Assembly (NCBI RefSeq): GCF_002174125.1
Contig: NZ_NEXX01000001.1
Coordinates: 868,001-932,000 of the forward strand
Direction: 5' to 3'
Source: Acinetobacter populi
GTDB lineage: Bacteria; Pseudomonadota; Gammaproteobacteria; Pseudomonadales; Moraxellaceae
Length of the DNA: 64,000 bases
Numbering within the stretch: position 1 is the stretch's first letter; each line of letters starts with the position of its first letter. Of the stretch, positions 27,806-36,938 are shown piece by piece. The notes under the pieces are model-generated. The model ran no database searches, was not told where the DNA came from, and saw only the letters and a list, made by a program, of their open reading frames with translations. A program made the translations under genes and the position numbers.

Positions 27806-27862
27806 GCATCATCGGCCCATTCGAAAGGCGTAAATCCTACTCGAAATTTACCGATGATGCAA
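27806..27862 (-). promoter_or_regulatory. Candidate spc-operon promoter overlapping a 10-bp inverted repeat
   Basis: In the rpsQ-rplN gap, minus strand, TTGCAT (27857-27862), 17 bp, TAGGAT (27834-27839) is a moderate sigma-70-like match. GCATCATCGG and CCGATGATGC (27806-27815 and 27851-27860) are perfect reverse complements with a 35-nt loop. The upstream arm overlaps the -35 box. Confidence 0.5.
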
Positions 27863-27875
27863 CAAGAACGTTGAA

Positions 27876-28133
27876 TTACTCAGCAGCTGCTTCAACCACT
27901 TCCACTAAAGTCCAAGCTTTAGTTTTAGAAATTGGGCGGCTTTCTTTGATGGTTACAACGTCGCCTAGTTTGGCGGTGTTGTTCTCATCATGAGCATGTA
28001 ACTTAGTTGAACGGCGGATTGATTTGCCATACAACGGGTGTTGAACACGACGTTCAATCAGAACAACAATAGATTTGTCCATTTTGTCGCTAACAACTTT
28101 ACCCGTTAATGTGCGGACTGTTTGTTCACTCAT
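27876..28133 (-). CDS. rpsQ: 30S ribosomal protein S17
   Basis: An 85-residue uS17, an OB-fold protein that binds helix 11 of 16S rRNA. It contains [20 protein letters not shown] and [20 protein letters not shown]. Its start overlaps the rpmC stop by 4 bp (ATGA), implying translational coupling. It is the last gene of the S10 operon. Confidence 0.97.
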   Translation of the reverse strand: MSEQTVRTLTGKVVSDKMDKSIVVLIERRVQHPLYGKSIRRSTKLHAHDENNTAKLGDVVTIKESRPISKTKAWTLVEVVEAAAE

Positions 28134-28327
28134 TGTCCGTTCCCCTGTTTTTCGGTAAGGAGTGTCTTGATGCGAGCAATTGCTTTACGAGCAATTTGCA
28201 CTTCGTGCGTTTTGCCCAATTGACCAGTTGCTTTCGCCATGCGAAGACGGAATTGGTTAAGCTGTTGCTCATCAAGCAAAGCTTTCAATTCTTCTACCGA
28301 TTTTTCACGTAGATCTTTAGTTTTCAT
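28130..28327 (-). CDS. rpmC: 50S ribosomal protein L29
   Basis: A 65-residue uL29 made of two long helices, near the exit tunnel where trigger factor and SRP dock. It has [20 protein letters not shown] and the conserved [15 protein letters not shown] region. It overlaps rplP by 1 bp and rpsQ by 4 bp, a tight coupling. Confidence 0.97.
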   Translation of the reverse strand: MKTKDLREKSVEELKALLDEQQLNQFRLRMAKATGQLGKTHEVQIARKAIARIKTLLTEKQGNGQ

Positions 28328-28740
28328 TACATTACCGTCCGAGTCACGATAGTGGTTTTAAACGGAAGTTTAGCAGCAGCCAAAGTGAATGCTTCACGCG
28401 CTAATTCTTCGTTCACACCTTCCATTTCGTACAGGATCTTACCTGGCTTGATTTGGCAAACCCAGTATTCCACACTACCTTTACCTTTACCCATACGCAC
28501 TTCAAGAGGCTTTTGAGTAATTGGTTTGTCCGGGAATACACGGATAAATATCTTACCACCACGCTTTACACGACGGCTAATGGTACGACGTGCAGCTTCA
28601 ATTTGACGCGCTGTCATTTGACCACGCTCAACCGATTTAAGCGCAATTGTACCAAAAGATACTGTGCTACCACGATGCGCTAGACCAGTGTTACGGCCTT
28701 TGTGCACCTTACGGAATTTAGTACGTTTAGGTTGCAACAT
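28327..28740 (-). CDS. rplP: 50S ribosomal protein L16
   Basis: A 137-residue uL16 that helps position A-site tRNA at the peptidyl-transferase centre. It starts [20 protein letters not shown]. The [20 protein letters not shown] segment (here [16 protein letters not shown]) holds the arginine that YcfD-type oxygenases hydroxylate in some bacteria. It lies 3 bp after rpsC. Confidence 0.97.
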   Translation of the reverse strand: MLQPKRTKFRKVHKGRNTGLAHRGSTVSFGTIALKSVERGQMTARQIEAARRTISRRVKRGGKIFIRVFPDKPITQKPLEVRMGKGKGSVEYWVCQIKPGKILYEMEGVNEELAREAFTLAAAKLPFKTTIVTRTVM

Positions 28741-28743
28741 GGA

Positions 28744-29496
28744 TTATTCTCCCTTGTCTGCAGCACGGTCATTACGACGTCCACGACGCTCCTGACCTTC
28801 ACCACGACCACGACCACGTTTAGCTGGACGTTCTTCAGCAGGAGCAGGGTTCATGACTTGTTTCATGCCACCTAGAATCTCACCACGGAAAATCCACACT
28901 TTCACGCCAATCGTACCGTAAGTTGTTTCTGCACGCATAGTTGCATAGTCGATGTCTGCACGAAGTGTATGCAAAGGTACACGACCTTCACGATACCACT
29001 CTGTACGAGCAATCTCTGCACCACCTAAACGACCAGAAACCTCAACTTTGATACCTTTTGCACCAGCGCGCATAGTGTTTTGTACCGCACGCTTCATAGC
29101 ACGACGGAACATTACGCGTTTTTCCAGTTGTGAAGCAATCGCTTCTGCAACCAAACGTGCGTCCAAGTCAGGGCGATCAATTTCGTTGATACTTACTTGC
29201 GCTGGCACACCCATAATTTGGGTAAGTTCACGCTGTAATTTCTCAATATCTTCGCCTTTTTTACCGATAACAATACCTGGACGAGCAGTGCTAATTGTTA
29301 CCTTAGCAGCACCAGTAGGACGTTCGATAAGAATATTGCTTACCATCGCGCTCTTAAGTTTTTTAGTTAAAAACTCACGAACTTGAAGATCTTTAAGCAA
29401 ATAATCAGCATATTGTTTCGGATTCGCATACCAGTTAGCGTTATGACGTTTCACAACACCTAGGCGGATACCGATTGGATGAACCTTCTGACCCAT
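28744..29496 (-). CDS. rpsC: 30S ribosomal protein S3 with a long basic tail
   Basis: A 250-residue uS3. The KH domain (about 40-107) has [14 protein letters not shown], and the C-terminal S3 domain has EYR-type [20 protein letters not shown]; both line the mRNA entry channel. The tail after about residue 215 ([19 protein letters not shown]) is Arg/Gly-rich, making it longer than E. coli S3 (233). It is adjacent to rplV, with a 1-bp gap. Confidence 0.97.
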   Translation of the reverse strand: MGQKVHPIGIRLGVVKRHNANWYANPKQYADYLLKDLQVREFLTKKLKSAMVSNILIERPTGAAKVTISTARPGIVIGKKGEDIEKLQRELTQIMGVPAQVSINEIDRPDLDARLVAEAIASQLEKRVMFRRAMKRAVQNTMRAGAKGIKVEVSGRLGGAEIARTEWYREGRVPLHTLRADIDYATMRAETTYGTIGVKVWIFRGEILGGMKQVMNPAPAEERPAKRGRGRGEGQERRGRRNDRAADKGE

Positions 29497-29497
29497 A

Positions 29498-29827
29498 TCA
29501 AACCCCTACCTTAACAGTGATGTGACAAGTACGCTTAGTGATACGATCCGCACGACCTTTTGCACGAGGCATGATACGTTTCAGACTTATACCTTCATCT
29601 ACAAAAACTGTAGTGACTTTAAGGTCATCAACATCTAAGCTGTTATTGTGTTCAGCATTTGCGATTGCAGATTCTAATGCTTTTTTAACCAGCACAGCTG
29701 CTTTCTTGTTACTGAAGTTTAAAATGTCTAGCGCGCGCGCAACTGACTTACCACGGATAAGATCAGCAACTAAACGTGCTTTTTGTGCCGAGATGGCGGC
29801 ACCGCGTAATTTTGCAGTTACTTCCAT
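29498..29827 (-). CDS. rplV: 50S ribosomal protein L22
   Basis: A 109-residue uL22. I chose the ATG at 29827 ([20 protein letters not shown]), as the frame can be extended upstream into the rpsS coding region without homology to L22. The long beta-hairpin that reaches the exit tunnel is present near [20 protein letters not shown], where macrolide-resistance changes occur in other bacteria. It is 10 bp after rpsS. Confidence 0.96.
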   Translation of the reverse strand: MEVTAKLRGAAISAQKARLVADLIRGKSVARALDILNFSNKKAAVLVKKALESAIANAEHNNSLDVDDLKVTTVFVDEGISLKRIMPRAKGRADRITKRTCHITVKVGV

Positions 29828-29837
29828 TATTAGCACC

Positions 29838-30113
29838 TTAACGTTTAGATTTCTTGTCAACACCGTGACCACGATAGGTACGAGTTGGCGCGAATTCACC
29901 GAGTTTATGACCAACCATATGCTCAGTTACAATAACTGGAACATGGTTACGACCATTATGAACAGAAATTGTTAAACCAACAAAATCTGGGAGGATCATC
30001 GAACGACGAGACCAAGTTTTAATCGGCTTGCGAGAGTTACTAGCAACAGCCGCTTCAATCTTAGCGAACAAGTGCGCATCGACGAATGGGCCTTTTTTCA
30101 GAGAACGAGGCAT
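29838..30113 (-). CDS. rpsS: 30S ribosomal protein S19
   Basis: A 91-residue uS19 in the 30S head, paired with S13. It starts [20 protein letters not shown] and ends GVDKKSKR; the [14 protein letters not shown] segment (here [11 protein letters not shown]) and [13 protein letters not shown] are typical. It lies between rplB (19 bp) and rplV (10 bp). Confidence 0.97.
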   Translation of the reverse strand: MPRSLKKGPFVDAHLFAKIEAAVASNSRKPIKTWSRRSMILPDFVGLTISVHNGRNHVPVIVTEHMVGHKLGEFAPTRTYRGHGVDKKSKR

Positions 30114-30132
30114 TGTCAGATTCCTTTACTTG

Positions 30133-30957
30133 TTACTTAACGCGACGATCGCGAATAATCATCTTAGTCGTACGCTTATTGGTACGTGTTTTGTACCCTT
30201 TCGCTTTTTGACCCCATGGGCTTACAGGTTGAATACCTTTGTTACGCCCTTCACCACCACCATGTGGGTGATCGATTGGGTTCATCGCCATACCACGAAC
30301 GGTAGGACGAACACCACGCCAGCGTGAAGCACCAGCTTTACCCAATGAACGTAGGTTGCTTTCTTGGTTAGAAACTTCACCAATAACAGCACGGCATTCA
30401 ACATGCACTTTACGCATTTCACCTGAACGTAAACGAACAATTGCATATGAGCCATCACGACCCAACAATTGAACAGATGTACCAGCAGAACGTGCTAATT
30501 GCGCGCCTTTACCGATTTTAAGTTCGAGGTTATGTAAAGTAGAACCTAATGGCATGTTACGAAGTGGTAAACAGTTACCTGTACGAATTGGTGCATCGTT
30601 ACCAGATTGAACTGTATCGCCAGCACGTAAACCTTTAGGTGCGATGATATAGCGACGCTCGCCATCAGCATACTTAAGTAAAGCAATGTGAGCTGTACGG
30701 TTTGGATCGTATTCGATACGTTCTACAACCGCTGGGATACCATCTTTATTACGTTTAAAGTCTACAATACGGTACTGTTGTTTATGACCACCACCAACGT
30801 GACGAGTCGTGATGTGACCGTTGTTATTACGACCACCAGTACGTTTTTTAGCTTCTGTCAACGCTGCAAATGGCTTACCTTTGTGAAGGTGGCTATGAAC
30901 CACTTTTTCTACAAAGCGACGCCCTGGAGACGTTGGCTTACATTTATGAATTGGCAT
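30133..30957 (-). CDS. rplB: 50S ribosomal protein L2
   Basis: A 274-residue uL2, one of the largest 50S proteins, needed for subunit association and peptidyl-transferase activity. It has the C-terminal signature [20 protein letters not shown] with the important His, and a basic tail [13 protein letters not shown]. The start [20 protein letters not shown] fits the family. The gap to rplW is 11 bp. Confidence 0.98.
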   Translation of the reverse strand: MPIHKCKPTSPGRRFVEKVVHSHLHKGKPFAALTEAKKRTGGRNNNGHITTRHVGGGHKQQYRIVDFKRNKDGIPAVVERIEYDPNRTAHIALLKYADGERRYIIAPKGLRAGDTVQSGNDAPIRTGNCLPLRNMPLGSTLHNLELKIGKGAQLARSAGTSVQLLGRDGSYAIVRLRSGEMRKVHVECRAVIGEVSNQESNLRSLGKAGASRWRGVRPTVRGMAMNPIDHPHGGGEGRNKGIQPVSPWGQKAKGYKTRTNKRTTKMIIRDRRVK

Positions 30958-30968
30958 AATTTTCGTCC

Positions 30969-31289
30969 TTATTCCGCTGTCGTTTCAGCGGTATCGCCCA
31001 AGTCAGCCATTTCTACATCTTGGCCAGCTTTCAGGGTGACGTATGCTTTTTTCACATCAGAACGACGTCCTAATGTACGACCAAAGCGTTTAGTTTTACC
31101 TTTAGTGATTGTTGTATTTACTTTTACAACTTCAACACCGAAAAGTTTTTCAACCGCTTTTTTAATTTCAAGTTTAGTTGCATTAATATCAACTTTAAAC
31201 ACTTGAACACCAGCAGTCTCGCCTAAAACTTGTGCTTTTTCTGAGAATACAGGTCCTTTAAGGATTTGATAGATACGTTCGTTGTTCAT
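30969..31289 (-). CDS. rplW: 50S ribosomal protein L23
   Basis: A 106-residue uL23 at the tunnel exit, a docking site for trigger factor and SRP. It has [20 protein letters not shown] and the loop [17 protein letters not shown]. Its start overlaps the rplD stop by 4 bp (ATGA), so translation is likely coupled. Confidence 0.97.
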   Translation of the reverse strand: MNNERIYQILKGPVFSEKAQVLGETAGVQVFKVDINATKLEIKKAVEKLFGVEVVKVNTTITKGKTKRFGRTLGRRSDVKKAYVTLKAGQDVEMADLGDTAETTAE

Positions 31290-31888
31290 CCGAGTTCTAC
31301 CTCAATTTTCTTAGCAGCAGCAACAGACATGACAACTTTATCAAACGCAATCAAACTTACAGGATCGATTGCAGTTGCATCTACCACATCTACATGCGGA
31401 AGGTTACGCGCTGCAAGGTATAGATTCTCATCTACAGCATCTGTTACGATCAATGCACGAGTTGCATTCAAGTCATTCAGTTTTGCAAGCAATTCTTTGG
31501 TTTTTGGTGCAGACACTTGAATGTCTTCAACCAATACCAGACGCTCTTGGCGAACAAGTTCAGCCAGGATACATTGCATTGCACCGCGATACATCTTACG
31601 GTTAACTTTTTGAGACCAATCTTGTGGACGTGCAGCAAATGTTTTACCACCACCAACCCAGATTGGGCTACGAATAGAACCAGCACGGGCACGACCAGTA
31701 CCTTTTTGACGGAAAGGTTTTTTACCGCCACCAGATACATCAGCACGTGACTTTTGTGCACGAGAACCTTGACGACCACCAGCTAAGTAAGCTGTAACAA
31801 CTTGGTGTACAAGCGCTTCGTTAAACTCACGACCGAAAGCAACTTCTGACAATTCAACCGCAGAGCCGGAAACAGTTTTTAAATTCAC
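31286..31888 (-). CDS. rplD: 50S ribosomal protein L4
   Basis: A 200-residue uL4. The long loop in the exit tunnel ([20 protein letters not shown]) is intact. In E. coli L4 also represses the S10 operon by acting on its leader, through transcription and translation. Whether that applies here is uncertain, but a long leader is present upstream of rpsJ. It lies 11 bp after rplC. Confidence 0.97.
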   Translation of the reverse strand: MNLKTVSGSAVELSEVAFGREFNEALVHQVVTAYLAGGRQGSRAQKSRADVSGGGKKPFRQKGTGRARAGSIRSPIWVGGGKTFAARPQDWSQKVNRKMYRGAMQCILAELVRQERLVLVEDIQVSAPKTKELLAKLNDLNATRALIVTDAVDENLYLAARNLPHVDVVDATAIDPVSLIAFDKVVMSVAAAKKIEVELG

Positions 31889-31899
31889 GTTATTTCCCC

Positions 31900-32538
31900 T
31901 CAGGCCTTGATGGTAGGACGTACAATTACGTCACCGCCAGTTGCACCAGGAATAGCACCTTTAACAACCAGAACAGAACGCTCTGTGTCGATAGATACAA
32001 TTTCAAGACCTTGCACAGTTACGCGTTCATCACCTAAGTGACCAGCCATTTTTTTGCCTTTGAACACGCGACCAGGTGTCTGGTTTTGACCTGTAGAACC
32101 TAATACACGGTGAGATACAGAGTTACCATGCGTAGCATCTTGCGTACGGAAATTCCAACGCTTCACACCACCCTGAAAACCTTTACCTTTTGATTGACCA
32201 GTGACATCAACAACTTGACCCACTGCGAACAAATCAACACCGATCGTACCACCAATTTCACGACCTTCAAGTTCCGCTTCATTTACACGAAACTCTTTCA
32301 CTAAACGACCAGCAGCAACTCCAGCTTTAGCAAAATGACCTTTTTGTGCACCTGTTACGCGAGATTCGCGACGTTCACCAGTGGTCACTTGAATTGCTTG
32401 ATAACCATCAGTCTCAAGTGTTTTGATTTGTGTAATACGGTTTGGATCGACTTCGATCACTGTGACTGGCACAGAGACGCCGGCTTCTGTGAAAATGCGG
32501 GTCATACCGCACTTGCGACCGACTAGACCAATAGCCAT
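31900..32538 (-). CDS. rplC: 50S ribosomal protein L3
   Basis: A 212-residue uL3 that starts 50S assembly. It begins [20 protein letters not shown]. The loop reaching the peptidyl-transferase centre contains [20 protein letters not shown], including the Gln that PrmB methylates in E. coli. It lies 63 bp after rpsJ. Confidence 0.98.
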   Translation of the reverse strand: MAIGLVGRKCGMTRIFTEAGVSVPVTVIEVDPNRITQIKTLETDGYQAIQVTTGERRESRVTGAQKGHFAKAGVAAGRLVKEFRVNEAELEGREIGGTIGVDLFAVGQVVDVTGQSKGKGFQGGVKRWNFRTQDATHGNSVSHRVLGSTGQNQTPGRVFKGKKMAGHLGDERVTVQGLEIVSIDTERSVLVVKGAIPGATGGDVIVRPTIKA

Positions 32539-32601
32539 ATGTGTAAACCTCTTAAAATACAGCTGACTAAATCTTTTTGGGATTTAATCATCCGACAAGC
32601 C

Positions 32602-32913
32602 TTATCCCAATGCGATCTGAACGTCAACACCCGCTGCAAGATCCAACTTCATTAATGCATCAACAGTTTTGTCTGTTGGTTGCACGATGTCGATCAAACG
32701 CTTATAAGTGCGAATTTCGTACTGATCACGTGCATCTTTATTCACGTGAGGTGAAGTTAAAACGTTAAAGCGTTCGATGCGAGTAGGCATCGGAATAGGA
32801 CCACACACTTGTGCGCCTGTACGCTTAGCAGTTTCTACGATCTCTTGAGCAGATTGATCAATTAAACGATGATCAAAAGACTTAAGACGGATACGGATTC
32901 TCTGGTTAGACAT
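32602..32913 (-). CDS. rpsJ: 30S ribosomal protein S10 (NusE)
   Basis: A 103-residue uS10. I chose the ATG at 32913 ([20 protein letters not shown]), which matches the family start; a 12-codon upstream extension is not S10-like. GGAG lies just before it on the minus strand. Besides its ribosomal role, S10 with NusB acts in transcription antitermination. It is the first gene of the S10 operon and is preceded by a leader of about 180 nt. Confidence 0.97.
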
Positions 32914-33092
32914 ACCAGTAAACTCCAAGCTTAAAATATAAAGAATCACCCATGACGCACCTCACCTATTGGCAAGTGTCAAGGGCAGTGAAAATCACTA
33001 AGGTCATGATCGATGCCACGACTGTCACGATTCATCCACACCAACCATATTTGGTTGAATATTGTGTGCGATGACCTTCTAAATTAAAAAGG
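32914..33092 (-). promoter_or_regulatory. S10-operon leader with nested inverted repeats
   Basis: The stretch between the predicted start of transcription and rpsJ can fold. AAGGTCAT and ATGACCTT (33000-33007 and 33071-33078) form an outer 8-bp stem. CACAC/GTGTG (33037-33041, 33064-33068) and CAACCA/TGGTTG (33042-33047, 33052-33057, loop TATT) form inner stems. In E. coli such a leader responds to L4; this one may be a different structure. Confidence 0.55.
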
Positions 33093-33110
33093 TCGCTTAT
33101 TATAGCGACC
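33082..33110 (-). terminator. Terminator of the amidotransferase gene
   Basis: On the minus strand GGTCGC, loop TATAATAA, GCGACC, then TTTTTAATTT. The 6-bp GC-rich stem and T-tract make a good Rho-independent terminator 67 bp after the stop of the amidotransferase gene. Confidence 0.75.
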
Positions 33111-33127
33111 ATTGCACACTAAAGCAA
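33099..33127 (-). promoter_or_regulatory. Candidate S10-operon promoter
   Basis: Minus strand: TTGCTT (33122-33127), 17-bp spacer, perfect TATAAT (33099-33104). The predicted start of transcription is near 33092. The -10 box lies in the loop of the terminator hairpin of the upstream amidotransferase gene. Confidence 0.7.
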
Positions 33128-33176
33128 CTACCGAAATCGAATATTATTTATTCGACAGATTATTTTCTCAACACCA

Positions 33177-33971
33177 CTATCCATGCGCCACCCATTTTAA
33201 ATCATCTTCTATATTTTCTGGTATATCTATTTGATTTGTTAAAACATAATCGATAGCACGATTTAAAATATCATTCCCCATTTTATAGCGGTGTGCTTCG
33301 ACTGGCAGCGTTGCCAATGTCAAGTCATCTTTCAGATTTGCATTTTGCCCTGTGAATCTTAATATTTCTTCATCATCTTCTAAGAAAATACTAAGCGCAT
33401 GTGGTGTAATTTCTGGATGAAACTGAAACCCAATGATATTGCGCCCAATTTGATAGGCCTGATTCACACAAGCTGCATTTGTTGCCAATAATTTTGCACC
33501 TTTAGGCAAACTAAAGCTTTCACCATGCCATTGCATGATTTCAAATGTTTTGGGCAATTGAAAACATTGCTCGGGATAAGGATCAACTGCAAGAACCTGT
33601 GTCCAGCCAATTTCTTTCTCAGGATTTTGGGTCACTTTTGCCCCTAGGGCATTGGCAATCATTTGCCCTCCCAGACATAAGCCAATGACAGGTTTCCCCA
33701 GTGCGATAAATCGTCTCAACCATCTTTTTTCGGTCACAAGCCACGGGTATATTGCTTCATCATTGACACTCATCGTCCCACCCATAATAATGAGCAAGTC
33801 AATATCCTCGACGTGGGGCAAAGCCTCAATATCTAGTTTCTGTTCAGGCGGCAAGGCAAAAAATTCTGTCGCAGTGATTTGTGCTTTATGTTCACGTAAA
33901 TAATGTTCACAACTGCCGAATCCTTCACCTGCGATATGCTGAAAATAATGCACTCTAAGATGCGGTTTCAT
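33177..33971 (-). CDS. Class I glutamine amidotransferase-like protein
   Basis: A 264-residue protein of the GMP-synthase-like GATase1 type. The start ATG at 33971 (MKPHLRVHYFQHIAGEG) is preceded by GGAAG; the frame is open far upstream, but that part has no family resemblance. The nucleophile elbow is VIGLCLGGQMIANALG (catalytic Cys), followed by a C-terminal catalytic His in IGFQFHPEIT and an acidic partner. No synthetase domain is attached, so it may act on gamma-glutamyl compounds. It is divergent from a PLP-enzyme gene. Confidence 0.85.
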   Translation of the reverse strand: MKPHLRVHYFQHIAGEGFGSCEHYLREHKAQITATEFFALPPEQKLDIEALPHVEDIDLLIIMGGTMSVNDEAIYPWLVTEKRWLRRFIALGKPVIGLCLGGQMIANALGAKVTQNPEKEIGWTQVLAVDPYPEQCFQLPKTFEIMQWHGESFSLPKGAKLLATNAACVNQAYQIGRNIIGFQFHPEITPHALSIFLEDDEEILRFTGQNANLKDDLTLATLPVEAHRYKMGNDILNRAIDYVLTNQIDIPENIEDDLKWVAHG

Positions 33972-34094
33972 TGTAATCTTCCGTTTATAATTCAGTTTAC
34001 AAAAGGATTGCAAAATTGAAGCCAACTCATGTTTTTCTTTTAGAAAAATATTGTTTAATAACATTATGAAATAATCTATTGACATGGTTTTACA

Positions 34095-35288
34095 ATGCCC
34101 AAAACTTCTTTGCAAAAACAGACACTTTTTAGCCAGCCTATACGTCAGGCACCACAATATATTCCTACTGTTCAAGCACCGGTTTATCGGGCATCAACCA
34201 TTATTTTCAAAAATACCGATGCCCTCACCCAACGCCACTGGACCGATGATTATGATTATAGTTATGGCACACATGGCACACCGACCACTTATACGCTGGC
34301 CGATCAAATTGCCTTATTAGAAGGCGCAGATCACTGTTTACTGGCACCCAGTGGTTTATCTGCCATCAATCTGGTCAATAGCGCTTTACTCGATTCTGGT
34401 GATGAAGTCTGGATTCCGGATAATATTTACGATCCAAACCATGCACACTTAAATGCGCTGAATAAAAAATATGGCATTATTTTAAAGGTTTATACACCAA
34501 CTGATGTTGATAGTATCGAATTTGGCGACAAGGCTAAACTGATCTGGATTGAAGCCGCGGGTTCGGTTACGCTGGAATTTCCCGATGTCATTGGTATCAT
34601 TAAAAAAGCACAAGCACATCAGGTTCTCACTGCACTGGACAATACTTGGGGTGCCGGTCTGGCATTTTGTGCATTTGATCTGGATGATCAGCATCTGGCA
34701 GTCGATATCAGTGTGCATGCGCTCACCAAATATCCAAGTGGCGGTGGTGATATATTAATGGGCAGTATCTGCACCAAAAACAGAACTTTACATCAACAGC
34801 TTTTACATATGCATGCTTTACAGGGTATTTCTGTGTCTGGGGATGATGTGGCACAGATTAATCGCAGCCTGCCTAGTATGTCGTTGCGTTATCAACAGCA
34901 CCAAAACAATACACAAATGATTCTCACTTACCTTGTGGCCTGCACCGAATTTGCACAGGTTCTACATCCTTCACTCAGCAATCATGCAGGTCATGCGTAT
35001 TGGCAACACATTTGTAAAGATGGGCAAGGTGCAGGTCTGGTCAGTGTGATCTTTAAAACAGAATACGATTTGAAAAAAATTCAGCAATTTTGCAATGCCT
35101 TAAAGCTATTCCGTTTGGGATTTAGCTGGGGCGGTCCAACCAGTCTGGTGATGTATTACAATCTCAAAGAGATGCGTCAATGCTCAACCGCTCATCTGGC
35201 TGACGGCTGGCTGGTACGCTTTTGTATCGGTTTAGAATCACCAGAAGATTTAATTGAGGATATTCAACAAGCCCTTGCCCAGCTTTAA
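34095..35288 (+). CDS. metC: Cystathionine beta-lyase / Cys-Met metabolism PLP enzyme
   Basis: A 397-residue fold-type I PLP enzyme of the Cys/Met metabolism family. The N-terminal part has SYGTHGTPTTYTLADQIALL, followed by LLAPSGLSAINLV. The PLP lysine lies in ALTKYPSGGGDILMG (about residue 214), and the C-terminal part contains FSWGGPTSLV. These features fit MetC, which cleaves cystathionine to homocysteine, pyruvate and ammonia. Related lyases cannot be excluded without alignment. It is alone on its strand, with 90 bp to the next gene. Confidence 0.8.
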   Translation: MPKTSLQKQTLFSQPIRQAPQYIPTVQAPVYRASTIIFKNTDALTQRHWTDDYDYSYGTHGTPTTYTLADQIALLEGADHCLLAPSGLSAINLVNSALLDSGDEVWIPDNIYDPNHAHLNALNKKYGIILKVYTPTDVDSIEFGDKAKLIWIEAAGSVTLEFPDVIGIIKKAQAHQVLTALDNTWGAGLAFCAFDLDDQHLAVDISVHALTKYPSGGGDILMGSICTKNRTLHQQLLHMHALQGISVSGDDVAQINRSLPSMSLRYQQHQNNTQMILTYLVACTEFAQVLHPSLSNHAGHAYWQHICKDGQGAGLVSVIFKTEYDLKKIQQFCNALKLFRLGFSWGGPTSLVMYYNLKEMRQCSTAHLADGWLVRFCIGLESPEDLIEDIQQALAQL

Positions 35289-35378
35289 GTTTTAAACAGT
35301 TTTTTTATCCATGTACATGGAATAAGCTAAAACTTTGCAGTATGTTATAAACACATCAAAACAGGCTTTGAGGATTTT

Positions 35379-36929
35379 ATGGGAACACCACTCGTTATTG
35401 CCAAACAAAGTACCGATACTACAAAAGAAATTGTTTTATATTCTCAACTTGCCAACCGTCACGGCCTCATTGCAGGTGCAACAGGAACAGGTAAAACCGT
35501 CACCTTAAAGGTACTGGCTGAGAATTTCTCGCGTATTGGTGTTCCAGTATTTCTTGCAGATGCCAAAGGTGACGTCTCTAGTATTGCCAAAGCCGGAAGC
35601 AGCAATGCAAAGTTTGAAGAACGGCTGAAAATGCTCAACATTGATAGCGTTCCTTTTGCTGCATCCCCTGTGACCTTCTGGGATCTGTTTGGTCAACAAG
35701 GACATCCGATTCGCACCACTGTTTCGGAAATTGGTCCTTTATTATTAGCCCGTATCCTTAATTTAAATGATACACAGGAAGGTGTGTTATCCGCCGTCTT
35801 TCGTGTCGCTGATGATCAGGGACTATTGCTGATTGACTTTAAAGATTTAAAGGCCATGATCAGCTATGTCAGTGAAAATGCTGCCAGTCTTAAAAATGAA
35901 TATGGCAATTTGTCACCTGCCAGTCTCGGTGCGATTCAACGTAATTTACTGGCACTGGCTGATCAGGGTGGCGAAAAGTTCTTTGGTGAGCCAAGTCTGG
36001 ATATATTGGATTTCTTACAGACTGATAGCAACGGGCATGGTTATATTAATTTGCTTGCTGCCGACAAGTTGATGAACACACCAAAACTTTATGCCACCTT
36101 CTTATTATGGATGCTATCAGAATTATTTGAAAAATTACCTGAAGTGGGTGATCTGGATAAACCCAAACTGGTATTTTTCTTCGATGAAGCGCATTTACTG
36201 TTTGATAATGCCAGCCCTGCACTACAACAGAAAATTGAACAAGTCGTGCGTCTGATTCGCTCCAAAGGTGTCGGGATTTATTTTGTCACTCAAAATCCGC
36301 TGGATTTACCAGAAAGTGTGCTTGGACAACTGGGAAATCGTGTACAACATGCTTTACGGGCATTTACCCCCAAAGATCAGAAGGCAGTTAAAACCGCAGC
36401 AGACACATTCCGCGCCAATCCTAATTTTAATGTAGCAGAAGTCATTACCCAGCTTGCCGTTGGGGAGGCATTAATCAGTTGCCTTGATGAACAAGGAACA
36501 CCGCAAATTGTCGAGCGTGGTTGGGTGATGCCCCCCTACTCATCATTTACACCTTTGACACCGGAAGAACGTCAAGCATTAATGCAGCAAAGCATTGTTG
36601 CCGGTGTCTATGAAAATGAAGTTGATCGTGACAGTGCCTACGAAATGTTGCAACGCAAGGTCAGCGAAAGTGAACAGCAAAAACAGGCAGAAGCACAAGC
36701 TGCACAGCAAGCCAAAGAACAAGAAGCCTTGGCAAAACAACAAGCCAAGGAGCAAGAACGTCTGGCTAGAGAACAACAGAAGCAAGCAGATAAAGCTCAG
36801 AAAGAACGTGAAAAACTGACACAGGATCTGGTCGGCACCTTTGCAAAAAGTGCTGCCCGCTCTTTGGGTGGAAAAACAGGTCAAACTTTGGTTCGTGGAA
36901 TTTTAGGTTCTCTCTTTGGTAAACGTTAG
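35379..36929 (+). CDS. HerA-like ATPase of the DUF853/YjgR family
   Basis: A 516-residue P-loop ATPase. The N-terminal core has Walker [13 protein letters not shown] at about residues 32-43, Walker [13 protein letters not shown] at about 265, and the arginine/glutamine-containing [14 protein letters not shown] motif. The C-terminal 120 residues are a Gln/Ala/Lys/Glu-rich coiled coil (about 425-490). It belongs to the HerA/VirB4-like group, but the function of the YjgR type is not known. dsdA follows 9 bp later, so the two genes likely share a transcript. Confidence 0.85.
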   Translation: MGTPLVIAKQSTDTTKEIVLYSQLANRHGLIAGATGTGKTVTLKVLAENFSRIGVPVFLADAKGDVSSIAKAGSSNAKFEERLKMLNIDSVPFAASPVTFWDLFGQQGHPIRTTVSEIGPLLLARILNLNDTQEGVLSAVFRVADDQGLLLIDFKDLKAMISYVSENAASLKNEYGNLSPASLGAIQRNLLALADQGGEKFFGEPSLDILDFLQTDSNGHGYINLLAADKLMNTPKLYATFLLWMLSELFEKLPEVGDLDKPKLVFFFDEAHLLFDNASPALQQKIEQVVRLIRSKGVGIYFVTQNPLDLPESVLGQLGNRVQHALRAFTPKDQKAVKTAADTFRANPNFNVAEVITQLAVGEALISCLDEQGTPQIVERGWVMPPYSSFTPLTPEERQALMQQSIVAGVYENEVDRDSAYEMLQRKVSESEQQKQAEAQAAQQAKEQEALAKQQAKEQERLAREQQKQADKAQKEREKLTQDLVGTFAKSAARSLGGKTGQTLVRGILGSLFGKR

Positions 36930-36938
36930 GACATCCTT

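Noticed and set aside
28952..29386. A 144-codon open frame on the plus strand inside the rpsC region
   Set aside because: It is antisense to a certain ribosomal protein gene, has Arg/Ser-rich low-complexity composition and no family match. Similar frames oppose most of the ribosomal genes.
28744..29496. Arg/Gly-rich C-terminal tail of S3 as a fusion domain
   Set aside because: Basic, repetitive tails on S3 occur in related bacteria; no separate domain is visible.
33972..34175. Upstream extension of the amidotransferase frame
   Set aside because: The added residues show no family resemblance, and the ATG at 33971 has a good ribosome binding site.
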